In this document: piece by piece, positions 1-6,363 of the stretch
Layout: each line of letters starts with the position of its first letter
Numbering within the stretch: the stretch's first letter is position 1
Origin: an uncultured Eubacteriales bacterium
GTDB taxonomy: Bacteria > Bacillota > Clostridia > Oscillospirales > CAG-272
Direction: 5' to 3'
Length of the DNA: 14,369 bases
Assembly: GCA_900555785.1 (NCBI GenBank)
Contig: USMO01000016.1
Location: 1 to 14,369, forward strand
Notes under the pieces: model-generated
The model's input: only the letters and a program-made list of their open reading frames with translations
What the model was told of the DNA's origin: nothing
Databases searched by the model: none
Made by a program: the position numbers and the translations under genes

Positions 1-63
1 CTTGCCGCGTTGACCCCTACCCGAAAGGGGGTCCCTTCTCCCTCCAAGGTCTTCCTTACCCCA

Positions 64-3000
64 TCACCCTTCGAACTTCATCCCGAATGCGTAGTGCCCG
101 ACGGGGATGCGGTATTCTTCGCGGAGGCGGGGACCGCAGGAGCCGGATCCGATGCCGGCTTGCATGTAGTCAATATTGACATAGGTCAGATCCTGCGGAA
201 TCAGCTCGTAGTCGTGAGCGGTCTCGCTCAGCTGAATCGGGGAGAAATGCGAGCAGTTGAATCTGACGGAAGGCGTGCCAGTGGCAGGCGTCACCGTCAA
301 ACCGTGCCCGGCAGCATCGGTTACACGGACCCAGTGTGTCTCAACGTGCGCCATGTTCTCCTGCGGACGAATGTAATGCTCGAAATGGTCGCTTACATCG
401 CAGCTGTAAACGCCGACCAAACCTGCCTGACGCTTGTCGCGGTAGGTCTCCATCGGTCCGCAGCCGAAGTATTTCAGCTTCTCGTTGCCCGCAGGCATCG
501 CAAACTGAACCCCCAGACGCGGAAGCGTCCACGCATCCTCTTTGAAGGATACGTCAACCTCCATCGACAGCTCCATGCCGCAGCCCGGCACAAAGCGGTA
601 GACCATCGCCCCGCGCAGGGTCGGACGTCCGGCGTCGGACCCGAACGTAAAGTCCGTCCGAACGGTAATGCTCCTGTCGGAACGCTCCGTGACCGCGCAG
701 CTGCGGCAGTCCATCCGGGCATCCCGCCAGCCGGTGCCCCAGCCCATCGGCTCCCAGGTCCGGCGCAGATAGCGGTCGTTGTCGGTCGGCGCACGCCACA
801 GATTCGGCAGAATCGGGCTTGCCAGCATCTCCTTGCCCGAGATCTGCATGGACGTGACCGCGCCGGACAGCCGGTCAATCCGCACAACGGTGTTGCCGTT
901 CGTAACCGTGAAGGATGCCGCGTCCTCAGCCAGCGCAAACTGTTTTGCCAGCAGCAACGAATTGTGCGGGACCGCCGCAGCGGCAGGAACCTCCAGCCGG
1001 AACTGCTCGGTGCCGATTTCGTAGCCCGCAGCGCTCCACGCGGTCGCGCGGTTCTGCCGGTAAGAAACGGTCAGATAGCAAATGCCGCTAAGGTTCGCCA
1101 GCGTCCCTTCGGGGAGACTGTAGCGGCGGCACTTTTCGGGCGCCACGTTCAGCTCGGTGATTCTGCCCTGACGGACAACCGTACCGTTCCGCTCCACCCG
1201 CCAGCACAGGTCGAGGTCGGAAAGATCGGTGAAATGGCGGTAGCTGCGCACCGTGAACGCGCCTTTTTCCAGATCAACGTTCTCCAGGCGGCAGGGGCGA
1301 AGGACCTGCTTCAGCTCCAGAAGCCCCGAATGCGGCTTGCGGTTGGGGTAGACCAGACCGTCCACGCAGAAGCAGCCGTCGTTGAGCCGGTGCCCCATGT
1401 CGCCGCCGTAGATGAATTTCGGATGCCCGGGCGTTCCGATGTCGACCGAGTGGTCGGTCATTTCCCACACGCACCCGCCGAAGAACTGGTCGTAGCCGTA
1501 AATCAGCTTCCAGTAGCCCTCCAGGTCCCCGGGTCCGTTGCCCATGGCATGGCTGTATTCGCAGAGGAAGAGCGGGATTTTGCAATCTTTGTTTTTCAGG
1601 TAGTGGTCGAGAATGTGCTCATAGGACGGGTACATCCGGCTGTGCAGATCGATGAACAGATCGTCCGGATCCGCCTTGACGTGGGAGGACCGGCAGGGCT
1701 CCGCCAGACGGCGCGAGAGGTCCTCGGCGTGAACGAGGCAGCCGGGGATCCGGTTGTGATAGTAATCTGCCATTGCGCGGTGATTGCGCCCGGTGCCGCT
1801 CTCGTTTCCGACCGACCACATCAGAATGCAGGCATGGTTCTTGTCGCGCTCCATCATGCGGCGCGCGCGGTCCAGGTAGGCGTCCGTCCAGGCTTCGCTG
1901 TCGGTCAGCTCGTCCCAGTCACCGACGGTCTGCATGCCATGCGTTTCGAGGTCGGCTTCGTCGCAGAGATAAAATCCGTAGCGGTCGCAAAGCCCGGGGA
2001 AGCGCGGGTCGTTCGGGTAGTGGCTCGTCCGGATGAAGTTGACGTTGTGGCGCTTGAGCAGCTCCAGGTCGGCAATCATGTGCTCCAGCGGGGTGGATGC
2101 GCCAAGCTGCGGGTGGCTGTCGTGGCGGTTGACGCCCTTTGCCTTCACCTTTTTGCCGTTGACGTACACGACCTTGCCGCGCACTTCGAATTTCCGCACG
2201 CCGACCGCCTGCCGGATGACCTCGCCGCCAACCGTCAGGTAAAGTTCGTAAAGATTCGGAATCTCGTCGCTCCAGAGCAGGGGATGCGCGATGCCGAATG
2301 CCAGCGTGCCGGTCCCATCCATGTGCGTGCTGCCCTCGTAGAGCGTATCTCCGGCAGGGGAGACGAACCGATAGCCGACCTCGGCGCTGCCGTTCAGCGT
2401 GACATCCGCTTTCACGACCGCATCGGCGAACGGCTCTTCGGTCTCGGTGCGGACAAAGAGGTCTTCCACGTGGACCTTATCGCGCAGAAGCAGGTAGACC
2501 TCGCGAATGATGCCGGAGGAGCGGATTTTGTCCTGGTCCTCCAGATAGGTCCCGTCGCACCACTTGAAGACCAGCACCTTGATCTGGTTCTCTCCGGCGT
2601 GCAGGAATGTTGTCACGTCGATTTCGCTGGTCATGTGGCTGACCTGGCTGTAGGCGGCAAACTGTCCGTTGATGTAAAGATAGAAGCAGGAATCCACGCC
2701 CTCAAAGTGCAGGCGAAGATCGTACTGTTTCAGTGCGTCCGCATCGACGGTCAGCGTGCGCATGTAAAGCCCGCAGGGATTCTCTGCCGGGACGTGCGGC
2801 GGGTCGACCGGGATGGGGTAGAGGACGTTGGTGTACTGCGGCTTGTCGTAGGGACGGTCCAGCTGAAATTGCCAGCTCATCGGCACGGCCAGTCGGTCCC
2901 ATTCGCCGGCATCAAAATCAGAGGAGAGGAAGTCGCCCAGCTCCCGCTCCGATGGAAACCAGCGGAAGTTCCATTCGCCGCAAAGAGAGACGAAACGGTC

Positions 3001-3129
3001 GCTTTGCATCCGGTCATCGGTCCCGGCTGCTTCGGGGGACTGGTAGGGCATCAGATAGGCATGCGGCTCCACACAGCCCAGGTGCAGGACTTCCGGCCCG
3101 CGATGGTAGGTCAGTTTCTGTTCCATCAT
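64..3129 (-). CDS. lacZ: Beta-galactosidase, glycoside hydrolase family 2 (LacZ type)
   Basis: Cytoplasmic enzyme hydrolysing terminal beta-D-galactosides such as lactose; no signal peptide is visible. The 1021-aa length matches the long LacZ form. The expected order is visible: N-terminal sugar-binding jelly roll (about residues 40-210), Ig-like domain (to about 315), TIM barrel (about 320-600), and a C-terminal small-chain domain (about 730-1015). The acid/base glutamate lies in MWSVGNESG (about E443) and the nucleophile in LFLCEYSHAMGNG (about E524), both intact. I chose the ATG at 3129 (MMEQKL) because GAAAGGAA at 3134-3141 sits 5 nt upstream; the next ATG at 3126 is equally possible. A farther in-frame ATG at 3153 would place this ribosome site inside the gene. 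It is a single gene on its strand with no permease next to it, divergent from the 95-aa gene. Family assignment is very secure; the natural substrate is not proven. Confidence 0.97.
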   Translation of the reverse strand: MMEQKLTYHRGPEVLHLGCVEPHAYLMPYQSPEAAGTDDRMQSDRFVSLCGEWNFRWFPSERELGDFLSSDFDAGEWDRLAVPMSWQFQLDRPYDKPQYTNVLYPIPVDPPHVPAENPCGLYMRTLTVDADALKQYDLRLHFEGVDSCFYLYINGQFAAYSQVSHMTSEIDVTTFLHAGENQIKVLVFKWCDGTYLEDQDKIRSSGIIREVYLLLRDKVHVEDLFVRTETEEPFADAVVKADVTLNGSAEVGYRFVSPAGDTLYEGSTHMDGTGTLAFGIAHPLLWSDEIPNLYELYLTVGGEVIRQAVGVRKFEVRGKVVYVNGKKVKAKGVNRHDSHPQLGASTPLEHMIADLELLKRHNVNFIRTSHYPNDPRFPGLCDRYGFYLCDEADLETHGMQTVGDWDELTDSEAWTDAYLDRARRMMERDKNHACILMWSVGNESGTGRNHRAMADYYHNRIPGCLVHAEDLSRRLAEPCRSSHVKADPDDLFIDLHSRMYPSYEHILDHYLKNKDCKIPLFLCEYSHAMGNGPGDLEGYWKLIYGYDQFFGGCVWEMTDHSVDIGTPGHPKFIYGGDMGHRLNDGCFCVDGLVYPNRKPHSGLLELKQVLRPCRLENVDLEKGAFTVRSYRHFTDLSDLDLCWRVERNGTVVRQGRITELNVAPEKCRRYSLPEGTLANLSGICYLTVSYRQNRATAWSAAGYEIGTEQFRLEVPAAAAVPHNSLLLAKQFALAEDAASFTVTNGNTVVRIDRLSGAVTSMQISGKEMLASPILPNLWRAPTDNDRYLRRTWEPMGWGTGWRDARMDCRSCAVTERSDRSITVRTDFTFGSDAGRPTLRGAMVYRFVPGCGMELSMEVDVSFKEDAWTLPRLGVQFAMPAGNEKLKYFGCGPMETYRDKRQAGLVGVYSCDVSDHFEHYIRPQENMAHVETHWVRVTDAAGHGLTVTPATGTPSVRFNCSHFSPIQLSETAHDYELIPQDLTYVNIDYMQAGIGSGSCGPRLREEYRIPVGHYAFGMKFEG

Positions 3130-3161
3130 GTAATTCCTTTCGGATTTTTTCAAGTATCAAA

Positions 3162-3177
3162 TAAACGAAACCGTTCA
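3162..3177. promoter_or_regulatory. Candidate operator dyad at the lacZ transcription start
   Basis: On the minus strand TGAACG-GTTT-CGTTTA forms a dyad with 5 of 6 matching positions per arm. It sits at the predicted start site, between the -10 box and the ribosome site of lacZ. LacI-family repressors commonly bind such AACG/CGTT half-sites, so sugar-responsive repression is a reasonable inference. No regulator gene is present in the window. Confidence 0.35.
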
Positions 3178-3182
3178 AAATT

Positions 3183-3211
3183 ATTATAGCATCCTGCATG
3201 AAAAAAGTCAA
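3183..3211 (-). promoter_or_regulatory. Sigma-A promoter of lacZ
   Basis: On the minus strand the -35 box TTGACT (3206-3211) and the -10 box TATAAT (3183-3188) are separated by exactly 17 bp. The expected start is near 3176, giving a leader of about 47 nt before the lacZ start codon. Confidence 0.85.
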
Positions 3212-3249
3212 TAGCATTTTGTCGCTTTTTTCAGGCAAAATCGGAATTG

Positions 3250-3285
3250 AAAAAAGCCCCGCTAACTTGTTTGTGCCGGGGGCTT
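3250..3285 (-). terminator. Hairpin with T-run between the divergent promoters
   Basis: On the minus strand AAGCCCC and GGGGCTT form a 7-bp stem around an 18-nt loop, followed by a run of T. It lies upstream of the lacZ promoter and touches the -35 box of the plus-strand promoter. No minus-strand gene lies just upstream, so its likely job is to keep antisense transcription out of lacZ. The long loop makes it a weaker call. Confidence 0.4.
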
Positions 3286-3312
3286 GACATTTGGGGAAAA
3301 GTGTGGTATACT
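3284..3312 (+). promoter_or_regulatory. Consensus sigma-A promoter of the 95-aa gene
   Basis: The -35 box TTGACA (3284-3289) and the -10 box TATACT (3307-3312) have a 17-bp spacer. The start is expected near 3319. The near-consensus boxes suggest strong expression unless repressed. Confidence 0.85.
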
Positions 3313-3314
3313 AT

Positions 3315-3334
3315 ACAGTAGACTAAACTGCTGT
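3315..3334. promoter_or_regulatory. Dyad over the start site of the 95-aa gene
   Basis: ACAGTAG-actaaa-CTGCTGT is a 7-bp inverted repeat with one mismatch and a 6-bp centre. It lies directly downstream of the -10 box, where a repressor would block transcription. The binding protein is unknown, and in RNA it could also form a hairpin. Confidence 0.3.
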
Positions 3335-3423
3335 TTTGTACCCTGCGGCAGCTGAAATGACGAAGACCCGGGAAAAATCCGGTATCCTATATCAAAATCC
3401 AAATGAATGGAAGGAGAAACACA

Positions 3424-3711
3424 ATGGCAACCGAAACACGCCCGCTGGTGAGCGGATCTTATCTGGAATATATGGGGAGACCGCTTGTGCGGCAGGATGA
3501 CACGATTATTTACGGGGACATGAGCGAAAAATGCGTTCTGATTCTGGAGATCATCAACCGGGACCCGAAATCCGGGCTACCTCAGAACATTCTGGTCCAA
3601 TTAGTGGATTCTCAGGACACGAACAAAATCATTCGCCAGACCGACAAAAAAGGGTTATACGATGCTTTCAGCATCGGGCTCGTCTGGCTGGAGCGCGCAC
3701 TGCAGGAGTGA
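3424..3711 (+). CDS. Conserved-looking small protein of unknown function (95 aa)
   Basis: I do not recognise this protein. It is 95 residues, soluble, with no signal peptide or membrane segment. It begins MATETRPLVSGSYLEYMGRP and ends with a probable helix (YDAFSIGLVWLERALQE). The middle has alternating hydrophobic stretches (CVLILEII, NILVQLVD) consistent with a small alpha/beta fold. The ATG at 3424 is chosen because AAGGAG at 3411-3416 lies 7 nt upstream; an in-frame ATG at 3403 precedes the ribosome site. The consensus promoter and strong ribosome site argue that it is a real, well-expressed gene. It is monocistronic and divergent from lacZ, which does not by itself imply a shared function. 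A GC-rich hairpin (3726-3742) follows the stop but lacks a T-run. Confidence 0.85.
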   Translation: MATETRPLVSGSYLEYMGRPLVRQDDTIIYGDMSEKCVLILEIINRDPKSGLPQNILVQLVDSQDTNKIIRQTDKKGLYDAFSIGLVWLERALQE

Positions 3712-3775
3712 GGGGGAAGAAGACCTCGGGGCGCTGCCCCGAACCCCGCTTAGAACCTTCTTTCGGATGAAGGGA

Positions 3776-3801
3776 AAATTGGATTGCGGGCAATCCAATT
3801 T
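3776..3801. repeat. Perfect 12-bp inverted repeat
   Basis: AAATTGGATTGC and GCAATCCAATTT are perfect reverse complements separated by 2 nt. The pair lies 9 nt before the large palindrome. It is not followed by a T-run, so it is not a clear terminator of the 95-aa gene. Confidence 0.7.
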
Positions 3802-3810
3802 CTAAGAACT

Positions 3811-3903
3811 CCAAGAACTTCACCGCAAAGGGCAACCGGATAGTAGGACGTAAGATTTCTTACGCTCTGCTAATCCGGTTGCCCTTTGCGGTGAAGTTTC
3901 TGG
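3811..3903. repeat. 93-bp near-perfect palindrome, MITE/REP-like
   Basis: The arms beginning AACTTCACCGCAAAGGGCAA (3816 onward) and ending TTGCCCTTTGCGGTGAAGTT (to 3898) are perfect reverse complements over about 26 bp. Pairing continues inward through TAGTAG/CTGCTA and CGTAAG/CTTACG to an ATTT loop at 3855-3858, with a one-base bulge and very few mismatches. Outward it extends imperfectly through CCA/TGG. It encodes no protein. Such a structure could be a non-autonomous mobile palindrome, a REP-like element, or a site for a dimeric DNA-binding protein. Confidence 0.8.
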
Positions 3904-3988
3904 CTATTCGAGCCCGCTCGGAAGGAGGCTCTACGCGGAATTTGGAGTGGTGCCTCGGGGTCCCGCCCTTGCTTCGCTCGGCGGGGCG

Positions 3989-4168
3989 GTTAGTGGCTGA
4001 TACGGGGTAAACGACACTATCTAAGACGGACAAAAGCGGTATGAATCACGCAACGATCGCCCCATTGTGTCATCTCAGAGCAAGGCACCTTCGGTGCCCA
4101 GTCGAACCCCGCAGGGGCGCCAGCAGGCGGATCTCCGAGGGACAGAGACAGTGAAGTCAGCCACTAAC
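3989..4168. repeat. Distant 12-bp inverted repeat
   Basis: GTTAGTGGCTGA at 3989-4000 and TCAGCCACTAAC at 4157-4168 are exact reverse complements 156 bp apart. They may be the ends of a small decayed element, but a match of this length at this distance could also be chance. Confidence 0.35.
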
Positions 4169-4330
4169 TTTGACGGACAAAGAATACAACGCCCCGGCGT
4201 CATTCCCCCAAAATCGCTTATTGCCACCACTCCCCAGCGATTTTATCCACCCCTCCCGCCCCTAACTAACGATATTTTTCCCGTTTTACGAAAATTTTAC
4301 CTTCCTTTTTCACAAAACCGGTCGGAAATA

Positions 4331-4339
4331 TGGTATAAT
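4331..4339 (+). promoter_or_regulatory. Extended -10 promoter of the pit operon
   Basis: TGGTATAAT gives a consensus -10 (4334-4339) with the TGn extension. No good -35 box is found at the proper distance. The start would be near 4346, leaving a leader of about 55 nt. No PHO-box-like direct repeat was recognised upstream. Confidence 0.6.
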
Positions 4340-4401
4340 AAAACAGTTGGCAACCGATACTGAGTGCGAGGATGCCTGAATGGGCGGTGTGAGGTCTTGA
4401 A

Positions 4402-5451
4402 ATGTCACTAATGGAATTTTTGCGGCAGGCGGCTGCAAATCCGACCCTGCTGGTTGCGGCGGTCCTGACGCTGGGGGTAATCCTGGTCAACGGCTGGACC
4501 GATGCGCCGAATGCGATTGCGACCTGTGTTTCCACCCGCGCGATTGATGTGCGGAAGGCGATTGTCATGGCGGCAATTTGCAACTTTTTCGGCGTGCTGG
4601 TCATGACGGCAATCAATGCGTCGGTTGCGATGACCATTTACAACATGGTCGATTTCGGCAGCAATGCGCATGAGGCGCTGATTGCGCTTTGCGCGGCGAT
4701 GGCTGCAATTGTCGTTTGGGCAACGGCTGCCTGGTATTTCGGAATCCCAACCAGCGAGAGCCACGCGCTGATTGCGGGCTTGACCGGCGCGGCGGTTGCG
4801 ATACACGGCAATTTTTCGGGTGTGAACTGGCTGGAATGGCGCAAGGTCCTGCTGGGGCTGCTGCTTTCCACGGTGCTGGGGTTCGGTTTGGGTTTTGTGT
4901 TGTCCAAGCTGATTACGCTGCTGTTTCGCGGGCACAGCCGGACGCGGTGCGACAGCTTTTTTGCCAAGTCGCAGGTAGCCGGCGGCGCGGCGATGGCGTT
5001 CATGCACGGCGCACAGGACGGTCAGAAATTCATGGCGGTCTTTCTGCTGGGTGCTGCGCTGGCGAACGGGCAGACCGAAGCCACGGCGTTTGCGGTCCCG
5101 CTCTGGCTGATGCTGCTCTGCTCGGCGGTTATGGGGCTGGGTACCTCCATCGGGGGCTACCGCATTATCAAATCGGTTGGCATGGATATGGTCAAGCTGA
5201 AGCCGTACCAGGGCTTTGCGGCGGACGCTGCCGGGGCAATCTGCCTTTTGATCTCCTCGCTGTCCGGTGTTCCGGTCAGCACCACGCACACCAAAACGAC
5301 CGCCATCATGGGCGTTGGGGCATCCAAGCGGATCCGGAACGTCAAATGGAACGTCGTCCGCGACCTGGTTCTGACCTGGGTTTTCACCTTTCCGGGATGC
5401 GGACTGCTCGGATTTTTAATGGCAAAGCTGCTGTTGGCGATATTCGGCTAA
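4402..5451 (+). CDS. pit: Low-affinity inorganic phosphate transporter, PiT family
   Basis: Cation-coupled phosphate permease of the PiT/PHO4 family in the cytoplasmic membrane. The 349-aa length suits the short bacterial form. The duplicated family signatures are present: GWTDAPNAIAT (about residues 31-41, with the ion/phosphate-binding Asp) in the first half and MHGAQDGQKFM (201-211) in the second. The paired loops GIPTSESHALIAG (114-126) and GVPVSTTHTKTTAIMG (289-304) are also there. Many hydrophobic helices surround a hydrophilic central loop (about 176-190). The start ATG at 4402 has GAGGT at 4391-4395 about 6 nt upstream; the Met at codon 4 is a less likely alternative. The stop TAA overlaps the ribosome site of the DUF47 gene, 13 bp away, so the two form an operon. 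Some members move other oxyanions, but phosphate is the default. Confidence 0.96.
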   Translation: MSLMEFLRQAAANPTLLVAAVLTLGVILVNGWTDAPNAIATCVSTRAIDVRKAIVMAAICNFFGVLVMTAINASVAMTIYNMVDFGSNAHEALIALCAAMAAIVVWATAAWYFGIPTSESHALIAGLTGAAVAIHGNFSGVNWLEWRKVLLGLLLSTVLGFGLGFVLSKLITLLFRGHSRTRCDSFFAKSQVAGGAAMAFMHGAQDGQKFMAVFLLGAALANGQTEATAFAVPLWLMLLCSAVMGLGTSIGGYRIIKSVGMDMVKLKPYQGFAADAAGAICLLISSLSGVPVSTTHTKTTAIMGVGASKRIRNVKWNVVRDLVLTWVFTFPGCGLLGFLMAKLLLAIFG

Positions 5452-5464
5452 GGAGGATGGAAAC

Positions 5465-6085
5465 ATGGCACGGAATCGGAACGATTATTTTAAACTGATC
5501 GAAGAGCAGCTCTCCCACAGCGTGCACGCATCGGAACTGTTGGGGGAGATCCTGGCGAACGTTACGCCGGAGAACATTCAGTCGTACAAGGAAAAAATGC
5601 ACGTGATTGAGCATCAGGGGGATGACATTCACCATTCGATCCTGTCGCGCCTTTCGGCAGAGTTCATCACGCCGATTGACCAGGAGGACATTCTGCATCT
5701 GGTCCAGCTGATTGACGACATTACCGATGCGTTGGACGAGGTGGTTCTGGAACTGTATATGTTCGACATTCGCAAGGTCCCGGACGCCGCACCGATGCTG
5801 GGCGACAAGGTGGACGAATGCGTCAAGGCGCTGTTCTCGGCGGGTGCGGAACTGAAGAATTTCAAAAAGCCGGAGCTTTTGCGCCAGCATCTGATTGAGG
5901 TCAACACACACGAGGGCGAGGCAGATGAAATCTACACCGAAGCGATTCACAAGCTGTTTGTAACCGAAACGGACGTTCGCGTGCTGCTCGGCGCGCGCGG
6001 AATTTACGACAGCCTGGAGGCTTGCTGCGACCTCTGCGAGCACGCTGCCGACATCATCGAGCAGATTATCATCAAGAATACCTGA
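5465..6085 (+). CDS. DUF47 (PhoU-divergent) protein, partner of the Pit permease
   Basis: 206-aa all-helical cytoplasmic protein of the DUF47/PhoU_div family, which is regularly encoded next to PiT transporters and thought to regulate or assist them. Visible features include the N-terminal FKLIEEQLSHSVHASELL helix and the acidic metal-binding-type motifs EHQGDDIHHS (about residues 49-58) and LIDDITDALDEVV (about 82-94). A later HEGEADEIYTEAIHKLF segment is followed by a C-terminal helix pair around CCDLCEHAADIIEQI. The length is typical. AGGAGG (5451-5456) lies 8 nt before the ATG and overlaps the pit stop codon, indicating tight co-translation. No clear terminator was seen between its end and the next promoter at 6153. 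Confidence 0.94.
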   Translation: MARNRNDYFKLIEEQLSHSVHASELLGEILANVTPENIQSYKEKMHVIEHQGDDIHHSILSRLSAEFITPIDQEDILHLVQLIDDITDALDEVVLELYMFDIRKVPDAAPMLGDKVDECVKALFSAGAELKNFKKPELLRQHLIEVNTHEGEADEIYTEAIHKLFVTETDVRVLLGARGIYDSLEACCDLCEHAADIIEQIIIKNT

Positions 6086-6152
6086 TTTTTCATGGGGACG
6101 CGGTTGCATTCACCCTGAATTGTGTATAAAATGTAAAATATGGAAATTCCGG

Positions 6153-6181
6153 TTGACAATCGCGTGACTTTATAGTATAAT
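6153..6181 (+). promoter_or_regulatory. Perfect-consensus sigma-A promoter of the CNNM/CorC-like gene
   Basis: TTGACA (6153-6158) and TATAAT (6176-6181) are separated by exactly 17 bp. The expected start near 6188 leaves about 175 nt before the start codon, unusually long for this window and suggestive of RNA-level control. Confidence 0.9.
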
Positions 6182-6187
6182 GAAATA

Positions 6188-6363
6188 ATGAAAGGAGTTG
6201 ATGGCACTTGGATACAATACCCCGATGTAACCGTTTGGAAAACGATCGATTCATCGGTTCTCCGTCCAATCGGTGGGACATTCCGTTTGTAATGCTGTGT
6301 TAGCAGCGGCATTTCGGTTTTGCTTTGCAGAAAAAACGATAAACGGAATGAAGGAGATTTTTT
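6188..6363 (+). promoter_or_regulatory. Structured 5' leader, candidate cis-regulatory RNA
   Basis: The leader contains an exact 10-nt inverted repeat, CATTCCGTTT (6279-6288) with AAACGGAATG (6341-6350). The second arm abuts the AAGGAG ribosome site (6351-6356). A smaller hairpin, AATGCTG with CAGC-GCATT (about 6291-6313), sits inside. A ribosome-site-like AAAGGAG (6190-6196) precedes possible short reading frames: ATG at 6201 giving about 9 codons, or TTG near 6209 giving about 31 codons ending TAG at 6301-6303. The latter could be a leader peptide. I do not match it to the M-box, yybP-ykoY or any other riboswitch I know. Confidence 0.45.

Larger units (their letters stand above)
3712..4401. 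other. 690-bp gene-free, hairpin-rich intergenic region
   Basis: No credible gene is present. The plus-strand reading frame at 4067-4363 has low-complexity composition and overlaps the pit promoter. The region holds many inverted repeats: TCGGGGC/GCCCCGA (3726-3742), a 12-bp pair (3776-3801), a 93-bp palindrome (3811-3903), GAGCC/GGCTC (3910-3931), CCCGCC/GGCGGG (about 3962-3985) and GGCACC/GGTGCC (4084-4098). It also holds the direct repeat GACGGACAAA (4025-4034 and 4172-4181). The pattern suggests accumulated palindromic repeat elements, not a single RNA gene. Confidence 0.6.

Noticed and set aside
12..33. GACCCC/GGGGTC hairpin downstream of the lacZ stop as a terminator
   Set aside because: On the minus strand no T-run follows the stem, and the window ends too soon to judge the rest.
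10..3189. A 1059-codon open frame on the plus strand opposite lacZ
   Set aside because: It lies antisense to an unmistakable GH2 enzyme. Its composition is that of a GC-rich codon shadow, with no ribosome site and no recognisable domain.
4067..4363. 98-codon frame before the pit gene
   Set aside because: It has low-complexity, Pro/Thr/Ser-rich content and no ribosome site. It overlaps several hairpins and the pit promoter.
4408..5289. 293-codon minus-strand frame opposite pit
   Set aside because: Antisense shadow of the PiT permease, with an Arg/Gln/His-rich composition typical of such shadows.
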